Shown here: piece by piece, positions 6,534-16,406 of the stretch | Numbering within the stretch: the stretch's first letter is position 1 | Layout of the letters: each line of letters starts with the position of its first letter | DNA from: CAZPCZ01 sp964585225 | GTDB lineage: Bacteria > Patescibacteriota > Patescibacteriia > JACPHY01 | Direction of reading: 5' to 3' | Length of the DNA: 16,602 bases | Assembly (NCBI GenBank): GCA_964585225.1 | Contig: CAZPCZ010000027.1 | Location: 1 to 16,602 of the forward strand | Made by a program: the position numbers and the translations under genes | The notes under the pieces: generated by a model | What the model saw: the letters and a program-made list of their open reading frames with translations, nothing else | Database searches by the model: none | Told to the model about the DNA's origin: nothing

Positions 6534-7901
6534 ATGCAGCGTGTCATCGTGGCGCTCGTCGGCGCCTGCAGCGTGATCGGCGCTTGCCGCGTGGCGTTCG
6601 CCGACGAGGCGCGTCTCGACGTCGAGCCGCCAACGGTCGCGATCGAGACGTACGTGGATCCGGTGCTCGCGGTGCGCACGCCGGAGCTCGATCCCTCGCG
6701 GTACGAGACGTACATCCGTGAGTTCGTCCGCGCGACCGTGCCGCGCGCGAAGATCATCGCCGAGGCACCGGGCGAGCGCGCGGCGTCGCACGTCCTCGCC
6801 ATGGACTTCTCGCCCGGCGAGGCTGCCGGGGAGGTTCGCGTCACGCTCAACGTGAAGGTGGGGCGCGGGCTCGCCCGCCGGATGGATCTCGGGAAGTCGG
6901 CATCTGCGCGCGTCGTGGCGAGCGACACGGCAGCCATCGAACGGTTCCTCCGGCAGCACGTCCAGCGCATCGTCGGGCTCTATCGGCTCGGCGGCGGTCC
7001 ATTCGCCACCACCGAGAGTGGTACCGACGCGACGTCGCGAATCGAACTCGGCGTTGCGATCATCTTCGATCCGAAGGCACGGACTCCGGCGCCCGATGCG
7101 GTGAGCGGGGTGATCCGCACCACGCTCACGACGGAGCTGCCGAACGTGATCCTCATCGGTCCGGTGGATCCCGCCGACCGAGGCGCCGATCGCGCGGTGC
7201 TCCGCATTGAGACTTGGACGGGACGATTGCGCGTCGTGCTCACCGACCCCGCGCGGGGCGAGCTCTTCCGCGCCGAGGGGACCTTCGAGGATGGTGATGG
7301 GGCCCGGGCGCTCCGCTTCCTCCGCGAAGCGGTCCGCGCCGCGGCGTTAAAGTTCAGCGAACCGGCGCTCGTCCCGATCGTCGGGGCGGGATCCGCAACC
7401 CCTCGTCCACCTGACGGACCGATCGAACGCGAGTGGGGGCCGAGCGGTCAGGAATCGGGCGGCCCAGCGACCGCGGCGGCACCTCTGTCGCCGGTCGCTC
7501 CTCTCACTGCGCGGCTCCAGACACACGACGAGCAGTCGCTCCCGACCTCCCGCTGGGTGGTCCGGGGGATCACCGGCGGCGTCGTCGGGCTCGGGCTCGC
7601 GGGACTCGGCGTCGGCGTCTGGGCCGGACTCGACGCGAAGGACGCCGCGGCTGACTTCCATCGCGCCGGCACGCAGCTCGACGCCAACCGCGCGAAGCAC
7701 CGCAGTGAAGAGCGCGCGCAACTCGCGAATCGGATGTTCCTCGCGGGCACCGGCGCGCTCATCCTCGGTGGCACTTCGATCGCCCTCGACGCCTTCGGCG
7801 TGTACGACCGCTGGTTCGGTCGTCCGTCGCGTGCCGGTCGGGTGCAGGTGCTCCCCACCGATCGCGGCGTCGTCGGCGTGTGGTCTCTCCCACTGCCATG
7901 A
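6534..7901 (+). CDS. Exported protein with C-terminal membrane hairpin, function unknown
   Basis: I do not recognise a named family. The 455-residue protein starts at ATG 6534, 7 bases after GGAGG; the open frame further upstream overlaps the promoter. A signal peptide is visible at residues 1-23 (hydrophobic core, cleavage likely after VAFA; a weak lipobox IGAC is an alternative). Residues about 35-180 and 185-325 look like two versions of one alpha/beta module: a helix, beta strands around a VP or LP turn, then a basic helix ending in HVQRIVGLY or EAVRAAALKF. This tentatively recalls TolB-N-like duplicated modules. A proline-rich linker follows (about 326-342). Two Gly/Ala-rich membrane segments (about 343-364 and 401-421) flank a charged hairpin, the layout of many Myxococcota envelope proteins. 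It stands alone between promoter and terminator. Confidence 0.7.
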   Translation: MQRVIVALVGACSVIGACRVAFADEARLDVEPPTVAIETYVDPVLAVRTPELDPSRYETYIREFVRATVPRAKIIAEAPGERAASHVLAMDFSPGEAAGEVRVTLNVKVGRGLARRMDLGKSASARVVASDTAAIERFLRQHVQRIVGLYRLGGGPFATTESGTDATSRIELGVAIIFDPKARTPAPDAVSGVIRTTLTTELPNVILIGPVDPADRGADRAVLRIETWTGRLRVVLTDPARGELFRAEGTFEDGDGARALRFLREAVRAAALKFSEPALVPIVGAGSATPRPPDGPIEREWGPSGQESGGPATAAAPLSPVAPLTARLQTHDEQSLPTSRWVVRGITGGVVGLGLAGLGVGVWAGLDAKDAAADFHRAGTQLDANRAKHRSEERAQLANRMFLAGTGALILGGTSIALDAFGVYDRWFGRPSRAGRVQVLPTDRGVVGVWSLPLP

Positions 7902-7907
7902 GTCATG

Positions 7908-7936
7908 GGAGGCGGCCAGTTTGGCCGCCTCCTTGC
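7908..7936 (+). terminator. Rho-independent terminator
   Basis: GGAGGCGGCC (7908-7917) pairs perfectly with GGCCGCCTCC (7923-7932) around AGTTT, followed by TTGCCTTATT. It lies 6 bases after the stop of the exported protein. Confidence 0.85.
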
Positions 7937-7961
7937 CTTATTGTTATGTTTCGATTATACT
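7933..7961 (+). promoter_or_regulatory. Promoter of the AbiE-like pair
   Basis: TTGCCT (7933-7938), a 17-base spacer and TATACT (7956-7961) give a start point near 7968. The -35 box directly abuts the preceding terminator stem. The predicted start lies on top of an in-frame ATG at 7966, which supports translation from ATG 7999 instead. Confidence 0.65.
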
Positions 7962-7998
7962 AGAAATGAGGCACTCAAGGAGAATAAAGAATCGAAAC

Positions 7999-8586
7999 AT
8001 GACGAAGAAGGAAATCATCTGGCGAGAAATATTGCATCAGGCAGCGAGCAATCGAGGCGCGGTGTTCACACAGAAGAACCTTGCGCAGCAATTCGATGTG
8101 TCGCTGAGCACCGTGTTCAATGCGCTCCGGTTGCCGAGGCAGGCTGGTGCGATCGAGGTGTCGGGCCGGAGCTTTCGAGTTCTCGACTTTGAGAAGTTCC
8201 TCTACCTCTGGGCGACGCAGCGGAACCTCGACCGGGAGACGATCTACACGACCCACGCTGACCTCCCGACGCGGGAGATTGAAGGCGCGATGCCGCCGCC
8301 GGCGATCTTCGGTGGGTACAGCGCGTACCGATTGCAGTACGGTGATGCGCCAGCCGACTACGACAAGGTGTACGCCTACTTCGCGAGCGACGACGTCGCG
8401 GAGGTCGAACAAAGGTTCCCGTCGCGTCCAGGGTACCCGAATCTCATCGTGCTTCGGAGCGACCCGTACCTGCACACATTCGGCCACGTGACACCCGACA
8501 TCCAGACGTTCGTCGACCTCTGGAACGCGAAGGAGTGGTACGCGCGCGAGTTCCTCGCTGCGCTGCGGGAGCAGCTGCGCCTGTAG
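7999..8586 (+). CDS. Winged-helix regulator, AbiEi-like antitoxin candidate
   Basis: A 195-residue protein. Residues about 1-62 (TKKEIIWREIL, FTQKNLAQQFDVSLSTVFNAL, then AIEVSGRSFRVLDF) form a winged helix-turn-helix. The rest resembles the effector part seen in AbiEi-type antitoxins and related proteins encoded beside nucleotidyltransferases (PPAIFGGYSAYRLQYGDAPADYDKVYAYF). ATG 7999 was chosen because the promoter places the transcript start at about 7968; AAGGAG (7977-7982) lies rather far upstream. The stop is one base before the nucleotidyltransferase gene. In AbiE systems this partner represses its own promoter and neutralises the toxin; that role is inferred from family and context. It could instead be a plain regulator of an uncharacterised nucleotidyltransferase. 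Confidence 0.7.
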   Translation: MTKKEIIWREILHQAASNRGAVFTQKNLAQQFDVSLSTVFNALRLPRQAGAIEVSGRSFRVLDFEKFLYLWATQRNLDRETIYTTHADLPTREIEGAMPPPAIFGGYSAYRLQYGDAPADYDKVYAYFASDDVAEVEQRFPSRPGYPNLIVLRSDPYLHTFGHVTPDIQTFVDLWNAKEWYAREFLAALREQLRL

Positions 8587-8587
8587 T

Positions 8588-9202
8588 GTGCCGCAGTTCT
8601 ACCACAACCTCATCACCGAGGAGAGCTTTCGGTTCCTGCAGACGCTGCGTCGGGACCACACGTTCGTGCTCATCGGTGGCTGGGCGGTGTTCATGTACAC
8701 GCGATCGTTGAAGTCGAAGGACATCGACATCGTCGTGGAGTACGGCGAGCTCGGTCGACTCCGCGACCATTTCGACGTGCGCAAGAACGACCGTCTGCGG
8801 AAGTACGAGATCAAGGTTGGGACGTTCGACGTGGACGTGTACGTCGCGCACTACTCCGATCTCGGCGTTCCCGCGGAGATCATCCGATCATCTGCGGTTG
8901 CGCGGGACGGATTCCTCGTCCCGCCAGCTGTGCTGCTCCTCCTACTCAAGCTGTACGCATGGCACACGCGGAGGGGCAGCGCAAAGGGACGGAAGGATGA
9001 GCTCGATATCCTGAGTTTGGCGTTCTCCCCCGAATGTGATTGGGATCGGTACCGGGAGCTCGTCGCAGCGTTTCGATTCGAGACGTACCACCGGGAGTTC
9101 CTCGCGCTGCTGCGGAGCACGCGGAGCGTCCCGGAGTTCGGGTTCAACGAGCAGGCAACCGCTCGGCTCAAGAAGCGCGTGCTGCAGCGGTTCGCCCGCT
9201 GA
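8588..9202 (+). CDS. Nucleotidyltransferase, AbiEii-like toxin candidate
   Basis: A 204-residue protein of the DNA polymerase-beta-like nucleotidyltransferase superfamily. Seen: the GG-W motif (VLIGGWAVFMYTR, Gly30-Gly31), the metal-binding DID at 45-47 (SKDIDIVVEY), and the third acidic site FDVDVY (81-83). The LKLYAWHTRRGSAKGRKDELDIL helix with Lys/Arg and KDxxD is typical of AbiEii/MenT-like toxins. The start is GTG at 8588, one base after the upstream stop; coupling is likely. AbiEii-type enzymes transfer nucleotides to RNA targets such as tRNA and inhibit growth when not restrained. All three acidic residues are kept, so it looks active. Alternative: a housekeeping or antibiotic-modifying nucleotidyltransferase. 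No terminator with a T-tract follows. Confidence 0.78.
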   Translation: MPQFYHNLITEESFRFLQTLRRDHTFVLIGGWAVFMYTRSLKSKDIDIVVEYGELGRLRDHFDVRKNDRLRKYEIKVGTFDVDVYVAHYSDLGVPAEIIRSSAVARDGFLVPPAVLLLLLKLYAWHTRRGSAKGRKDELDILSLAFSPECDWDRYRELVAAFRFETYHREFLALLRSTRSVPEFGFNEQATARLKKRVLQRFAR

Positions 9203-9228
9203 TCGTTCGATCGCGGCGCAACCCCCCC

Positions 9229-9257
9229 TTGCGCGCGCCGAGCGTTTGCGCTAGTCT
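9229..9257 (+). promoter_or_regulatory. Promoter of the MopE-like lipoprotein gene
   Basis: TTGCGC (9229-9234), a 17-base spacer, TAGTCT (9252-9257). The spacing equals that of the promoters at 6429 and 7933. Seven C (9222-9228) directly precede the -35 box, and GCGCAA/TTGCGC (9216-9221/9229-9234) can pair around them. Confidence 0.55.
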
Positions 9258-9271
9258 GCTTCCGCAGGTGG

Positions 9272-9382
9272 AGAGCCTTCGCCCACCCCTCTCCCGGAGG
9301 TGGCTCGGAGCGGTGGGGGAGGGCTCTTTCGAGGCCCTTTCACAATGTGACGTCAACAATGAACCACCCCGCGAGCGCGGGG
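9272..9382 (+). promoter_or_regulatory. Structured 5' leader with two hairpins
   Basis: A long imperfect stem pairs 9273-9287 with 9312-9326 (GAGCC...CCCACC against GGTGGG...GGCTC, 13 of 15 positions) and is followed by CTTTC. A second perfect hairpin, CCCCGC (9367-9372)/GCGGGG (9377-9382), sits 5 bases before the ribosome-binding site GGAGG (9388-9392). The leader of about 135 bases holds no obvious small reading frame. It could act as an attenuator or translation control; I do not recognise a known riboswitch. Confidence 0.55.
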
Positions 9383-9398
9383 AGTATGGAGGTACGTC

Positions 9399-12560
<3,162 letters not shown>

Positions 12561-12574
12561 ACGAATTGTGTGAT

Positions 12575-12600
12575 GACCCCGCCTTGCGGGGTCGTCTTTC
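12575..12600 (+). terminator. Rho-independent terminator after the MopE-like gene
   Basis: GACCCCGC (12575-12582) pairs with GCGGGGTC (12586-12593) around CTT, followed by GTCTTTC. It lies 14 bases after the stop. Confidence 0.8.
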
Positions 12601-12626
12601 GTTGCTTGGGTTGTCGTTGTCTCGTG

Positions 12627-12655
12627 TTGGCAGTGGTGCGTGGAGATGGTACGTT
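12627..12655 (+). promoter_or_regulatory. Probable promoter of the citrate-cleavage/pseudaminic acid operon
   Basis: TTGGCA (12627-12632), a 17-base spacer, TACGTT (12650-12655) preceded by TGG, an extended -10. The predicted start point falls at about 12662, so the ATG at 12664 would be almost leaderless. The -10 hexamer is weak on its own. Confidence 0.45.
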
Positions 12656-12663
12656 CGGATTCT

Positions 12664-13737
12664 ATGGACTGCCTTGAGCATGAGGGGAAAGCGATTTTCG
12701 AGCGCTATGGAATTGCGATTCCGTGTGGCGCGGTGCTTTCTGATGCCGAAGCCGAAATTGAAATGTGCCGTACGTCGCCGGTTGTGGTGAAGGCGCAAGT
12801 TCACGTGGGTGGGCGCGGGCGTGTTGGCGGGATTCGAGTTTGCACGTCCGAGCACGATGCGCGTGATGGTATTCGGCGGTACCTTGGGAGCACGATTGCC
12901 GGATCCAGAGTCGCTTCGGTCCTCGTGGAGGAGTTCATTGATGCCGTTGCGGAGTACTACGTGAGCGTCAGCTACGACACTGCGACGCGCGGGCCGGTGC
13001 TCGCCTTCTCAACGCGAGGCGGCGTGGACGTTACGGATGCGACCGTCGTTCCGGTCCCCGTCCGCATCGGCATCACCGACATGCAGATCGCGACCGCACT
13101 CGAGCGGGAACACATTGTACACGCGCATCGTGCAGCCGTCGCTGACGCAATTCAAAAACTCTGGCGCTGTTTCCTCACGGAGCGCGCGCTCCTAACGGAG
13201 ATCAACCCGCTCTTCCTCACGCGCGACGGTCGGGCGATCGCGGGCGATGCGAAGGTCGTCCTCGATGACGACGTCGTGCGGCCGAACGAGCGCCGGTTCC
13301 TCTCGCTCGGCGGTGACATCGCCATCCTCGCCTCCGGCGGCGGCGCCTCCCTCCTGAATATTGACGCACTCCTCGCGCATGGCGGGAAGCCCGCGAACTA
13401 CACCGAGTACTCCGGGAATCCATCCGCTGACGTTGTCCGTGATCTCACCGTACGGGTGCTTGCACAGCCGCATATCCGTGGGTGTTGGGCGGTCGGTGGA
13501 ACCGCGAATTTTACCGATATCTACGAGACCATGCGTGGGTTTTTGGATGGCCTCCGGATGGTGCATCCGAAACCGACGTACCCGATCGTGGTTCGGCGCG
13601 ACGGCCCACGGCAGGCGGAAGCATTCGCGATGCTCCGCGACGTCGCGGTGTGGGAGGGGTATCAACTCTATACATTTGGTTCCGAAACGCCGATGGAGGA
13701 GAGCGCCCGAATCATCTGTAAACTCGCGTACGGGTAG
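12664..13737 (+). CDS. ATP-citrate lyase / citryl-CoA synthetase large subunit (SucC-like)
   Basis: A 357-residue ATP-grasp acyl-CoA ligase subunit. Residues about 1-215 are the ATP-grasp part: MDCLEHEGKAIFERYGI aligns with the SucC start, then VVKAQVHVGGRGRVGG (Lys43), VLVEEFI, and the metal ligands Asn181 (TEINPL) and Asp195, spaced as in SucC. The ligase domain is not of ordinary SucC type. GGGASLLNIDAL, ANYTEYSGNP (244-253), GGTANFTDI (278-286), VVRRDGP and FGSETPM correspond to GGGAS, LANYGEYSG, GGSIANFT, VRRGGP and FGTETHM of ATP-citrate lyase. It would phosphorylate citrate and load CoA together with the SucD-like partner 4 bases downstream. ATG 12664 matches the family start; a GTG at 12640 is in frame. 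Succinate as substrate is the alternative but fits the motifs less well. Confidence 0.83.
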   Translation: MDCLEHEGKAIFERYGIAIPCGAVLSDAEAEIEMCRTSPVVVKAQVHVGGRGRVGGIRVCTSEHDARDGIRRYLGSTIAGSRVASVLVEEFIDAVAEYYVSVSYDTATRGPVLAFSTRGGVDVTDATVVPVPVRIGITDMQIATALEREHIVHAHRAAVADAIQKLWRCFLTERALLTEINPLFLTRDGRAIAGDAKVVLDDDVVRPNERRFLSLGGDIAILASGGGASLLNIDALLAHGGKPANYTEYSGNPSADVVRDLTVRVLAQPHIRGCWAVGGTANFTDIYETMRGFLDGLRMVHPKPTYPIVVRRDGPRQAEAFAMLRDVAVWEGYQLYTFGSETPMEESARIICKLAYG

Positions 13738-13741
13738 TCGT

Positions 13742-14677
13742 ATGAGTATTTTGGTCGACCATTCGACGCGAGTCCTCGTCCAAGGAATTACCGGATCCGA
13801 GGGCGCGCGAGCGACCGCGGAGATGCAGAAATACGGCACGCGTGTCGTCGCGGGTGTTCGTCCAGGCAAGGCAGGACAGCGTGTCCATAATGTGCCCGTG
13901 TACGACACGGTTGCGGATGCGCTCGCTCAGCACGCGGACGTGAACACGTCGCTCATCGCGGTGCCCGCATCAGCCGTTCACGCGGCGGCGGTCGAGGCGA
14001 TTGATGCACGTGTGCCGCTCATCGTCATTCTCACGGAGCACGTGCCGACATCTGTGAGCGCGGAGATTGTCGCGCGCGCGCGGGATGCGGGGGTGCGCGT
14101 GGTGGGGCCGAGCTCCGTCGGAATCATGTCACCGAGGGTTGGGAAAATAGGCGCCATCGGATCGTCCGAGATCCATGAAGTGTTCGGCCCGGGTCGGATC
14201 GGGGTCATCTCAAAGAGCGGCGGGATGACGGCAGAAATCGCGAACGTCCTCTCCCGCGGAGGTCTTGGCATCTCGACTGCGCTCGGCATCGGTGGGGATA
14301 CGATCATCGGGATGGACTTCGCAGACGCACTCCGTCTCTTCGCTGACGACCGAGAAACCGACGCGGTCGTCCTATTCGGCGAAATCGGCGGGACGTATGA
14401 GGAGCAAGCGGCAGAATACCTTGCGTCCGGCGTGTACCCGAAGCCAGTCGTCGCCACCATCGCGGGGCGGTTCACGGAGCAGCTCCCGCAAGGTACGATC
14501 TTGGGGCATGCGGGCGCGATCGTCGCGAAGGGGCGCGGGAGTTACACGTCGAAGGTGACCGCGCTCCGCGCGTCCGGCGTTCGTATCGCCGATCGCCTTG
14601 AAGAAATCCCCATTCTCCTCACGCAGGCCCTCTATGAACACGCAGCAACCCATCAACTCGCGCTCGCCGGACGGTGA
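13742..14677 (+). CDS. SucD-like CoA-binding/phosphohistidine subunit of a citrate-CoA ligase
   Basis: A 311-residue subunit with the SucD fold. Residues 14-45 (QGITGSEGARATAEMQKYGT, then VAGVRPGKAG) form the CoA-binding Rossmann part. The ligase domain has VVGPSSVGIMSP, VISKSGGMTAEI, GIGGDTIIGMDF, LFGEIGGTYEE and the active-site His256 in LGHAGAI, the residue phosphorylated in this family. Length is close to stand-alone SucD (about 290), not to AclB, where a citrate-synthase domain is fused on. Here that domain is the next gene, overlapping by 44 bases in another frame. With the AclA-type large subunit upstream this resembles the Hydrogenobacter arrangement of citryl-CoA synthetase plus separate lyase. 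On its own this protein would be called succinyl-CoA synthetase alpha; the neighbours argue for citrate. Confidence 0.85.
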   Translation: MSILVDHSTRVLVQGITGSEGARATAEMQKYGTRVVAGVRPGKAGQRVHNVPVYDTVADALAQHADVNTSLIAVPASAVHAAAVEAIDARVPLIVILTEHVPTSVSAEIVARARDAGVRVVGPSSVGIMSPRVGKIGAIGSSEIHEVFGPGRIGVISKSGGMTAEIANVLSRGGLGISTALGIGGDTIIGMDFADALRLFADDRETDAVVLFGEIGGTYEEQAAEYLASGVYPKPVVATIAGRFTEQLPQGTILGHAGAIVAKGRGSYTSKVTALRASGVRIADRLEEIPILLTQALYEHAATHQLALAGR

Positions 14678-15344
14678 GCTCCTCGTCCGCGGCGAGCGGA
14701 TCCCCGTACTGATCGCGAGCGCATCGTTTCTGGACGCGGTGTTCCTCCTGCTGCGCGGCGATCGCCCGAACGACCGCGAGCGCGCGATGCTCGACGCGAT
14801 GCTCGTCGCGGTGTGCGACCATGGGGAAGAGCCGCCATCAACGGCCGCAGCGCGTACATCGGCATCAACCGGCAATGGACTTCACACCGCCATCGCTGCG
14901 GGGTTGCTGGCGATGGGACCAAAGCACGGGTGCGCGGTTGCCGCAGCGATGGAGCTCATCGCACGGTCCGAGTCGCCGGAGGTGATTGTCCGCGAGGCGA
15001 TTGCGGCTGGGCAGCGACTCTCGGGTTTTGGGCACAAGGTGTACGTCGCACAGGACCCGCGCACAATCGCGCTCCTCGCGCGCGCGAAAGAGCTCGGGTA
15101 CCATGGGGAGTACGTCGCGCGCGCGCTCGCGATGGAGCGAGCGTTGACCGCGGCGAAGGGTAAGGGCGTACCATTCAACATTGACGGCTGCCTCGCCGCG
15201 CTCGCATTGGAACTCCGTATTCCTCCAGCCGCTGGCAACGCGCTCTTCATCCTCGGCCGCCTCCCCGGCCTCGCCGCCCACGCGATCGAAGCCGCGCAGC
15301 AAAAGTCGTACATACGCACTGCGACATCAATGGTCACCTTGTAG
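14634..15344 (+). CDS. Citrate-synthase-like citryl-CoA lyase
   Basis: A 236-residue protein matching only the catalytic half of citrate synthase, as do citryl-CoA lyase and the C-terminal domain of ATP-citrate lyase. Seen: CDHGEEPPSTAAAR (the DHG..S motif), AAGLLAMGPKHGCAV with His98, SGFGHKVY with His134, FNIDGCLAAL with Asp184, and NALFILGRLPGLAAHAIE. The three residues correspond to the His/His/Asp set of citrate synthase. The full enzyme has about 380-430 residues; the N-terminal helical region is absent. Predicted role: cleave citryl-CoA to acetyl-CoA and oxaloacetate, or the reverse. ATG 14634 lies 44 bases inside the SucD-like gene, so translation is probably coupled; a TTG at 14598 is a less likely start. 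No ribosome-binding site is visible. Confidence 0.82.
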   Translation: MNTQQPINSRSPDGELLVRGERIPVLIASASFLDAVFLLLRGDRPNDRERAMLDAMLVAVCDHGEEPPSTAAARTSASTGNGLHTAIAAGLLAMGPKHGCAVAAAMELIARSESPEVIVREAIAAGQRLSGFGHKVYVAQDPRTIALLARAKELGYHGEYVARALAMERALTAAKGKGVPFNIDGCLAALALELRIPPAAGNALFILGRLPGLAAHAIEAAQQKSYIRTATSMVTL

Positions 15345-15371
15345 CTTGCAGCTTCGCGCTTCGCGCTCGTT
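15344..15371. repeat. Heptamer repeat forming the ccl-pseB intergenic spacer
   Basis: Four 7-base steps, GCTTGCA, GCTTCGC, GCTTCGC, GCTCGTT, run from the last base of the lyase stop codon to the base before the pseB ATG. The spacer contains nothing else and no ribosome-binding site. Confidence 0.75.
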
Positions 15372-16406
15372 ATGTTCGATAACAAGACCATCCTCATCAC
15401 CGGCGGCACGGGATCGCTAGGGCGACAGCTCACGAAGATCCTCCTCGCGGAGCACAAGCCAAAGAAGCTCATCATCTTCAGCCGCGATGAGCTGAAGCAG
15501 TACGAGATGCAGCAGGACTGGAGCACCGCGCGTCATCCGAACATTCGGTTTTTCATCGGCGACGTGCGCGATCGCGAGCGGCTCGTCCGCGCGTTCCACG
15601 GTGTGGACTATGTCATCCACGCCGCAGCGCTGAAGCAGGTGCCCGCGGCGGAGTACAATCCATCGGAATGTATTCGGACGAACGTCATGGGCGCGATGAA
15701 TGTCATTGATGCGGCGCTGGAGAATGGTATCCAGCGCGTTGTCGCGCTCTCGACGGATAAGGCGTGCAACCCCATCAACCTGTACGGTGCAACGAAGCTC
15801 TGTTCCGACAAGCTGTTTATTGCTGCGAACGCGTACGGCAGCGGACGCGAGAAGGTGTTCACGGTGGTCCGGTATGGAAACGTGGTCGGGAGCCGCGGAT
15901 CCGTCGTCCCGTATTTTCGTGCCTGCGCGGCGCGGGGCGTCATCCCAATTACCGATCCGCGCATGACCCGGTTCTGGATCACCATCGATCAGGCCGCGCG
16001 GTTTGTGCTCCGCGCGCTCGCCATGGCACAGGGGCACGAGATCTTCATCCCGAAGATTCCTTCCATGAGAATTACAGACCTCGCGACCGCTCTTGCGCCC
16101 GGCTGCCGACAGGACGTTGTGGGGATTCGTGCTGGTGAGAAGATTCATGAACTCCTCATCGGTCGCGATGATGCGCGGAACGCAATCGAATACGACGACC
16201 ACTACGTCCTCCTTCCGCAGCAGCGATTCGAGGATCGACTCCGCACCCACCGCGATGCGCGACGGTGCCCGGACGGGTTCGAGTATAGTTCGGACGCGAA
16301 CCCATGGTTCTACGACGTCGCATCGCTCCGCGGCGCGATCGCGGAGCTTGAGGGCACGACGCCTGTACCGCATGCCGTGTCTGTTCCTGTTGCGATGGTC
16401 GCATGA
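15372..16406 (+). CDS. pseB: UDP-N-acetylglucosamine 4,6-dehydratase (inverting)
   Basis: A 344-residue short-chain dehydrogenase of the FlaA1/PseB type, the first step of pseudaminic acid synthesis. It converts UDP-GlcNAc to the 4-keto-6-deoxy-L-sugar (C5 inverted) with bound NADP. Seen: ITGGTGSLGRQL (GGTGSLG at 11-17), FSRDELKQYEMQ, GDVRD, AAALKQVPAAEYNP, the catalytic TDK at 128-130 (STDKACNPINLYGATK) and Tyr138/Lys142. It also has VVRYGNVVGSRGSV and RAGEKIHELLI. These match PseB closely, and its length is near the usual 330. It starts 27 bases after the lyase gene with no visible ribosome-binding site, and its stop overlaps the next start (ATGA). The following PseC start confirms the pathway assignment. 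Confidence 0.93.
   Translation: MFDNKTILITGGTGSLGRQLTKILLAEHKPKKLIIFSRDELKQYEMQQDWSTARHPNIRFFIGDVRDRERLVRAFHGVDYVIHAAALKQVPAAEYNPSECIRTNVMGAMNVIDAALENGIQRVVALSTDKACNPINLYGATKLCSDKLFIAANAYGSGREKVFTVVRYGNVVGSRGSVVPYFRACAARGVIPITDPRMTRFWITIDQAARFVLRALAMAQGHEIFIPKIPSMRITDLATALAPGCRQDVVGIRAGEKIHELLIGRDDARNAIEYDDHYVLLPQQRFEDRLRTHRDARRCPDGFEYSSDANPWFYDVASLRGAIAELEGTTPVPHAVSVPVAMVA

Noticed and set aside
7705..7998. Upstream extension of the winged-helix gene
   Set aside because: It would cross the terminator and the promoter at 7933-7961; the extension is low-complexity Arg/Ser-rich sequence from another frame of the preceding gene.
9216..9234. GCGCAA/TTGCGC hairpin as terminator of the AbiE-like pair
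   Set aside because: The stem is short, has a C7 loop and no following T-run, and the right arm coincides with the likely -35 box of the next promoter.
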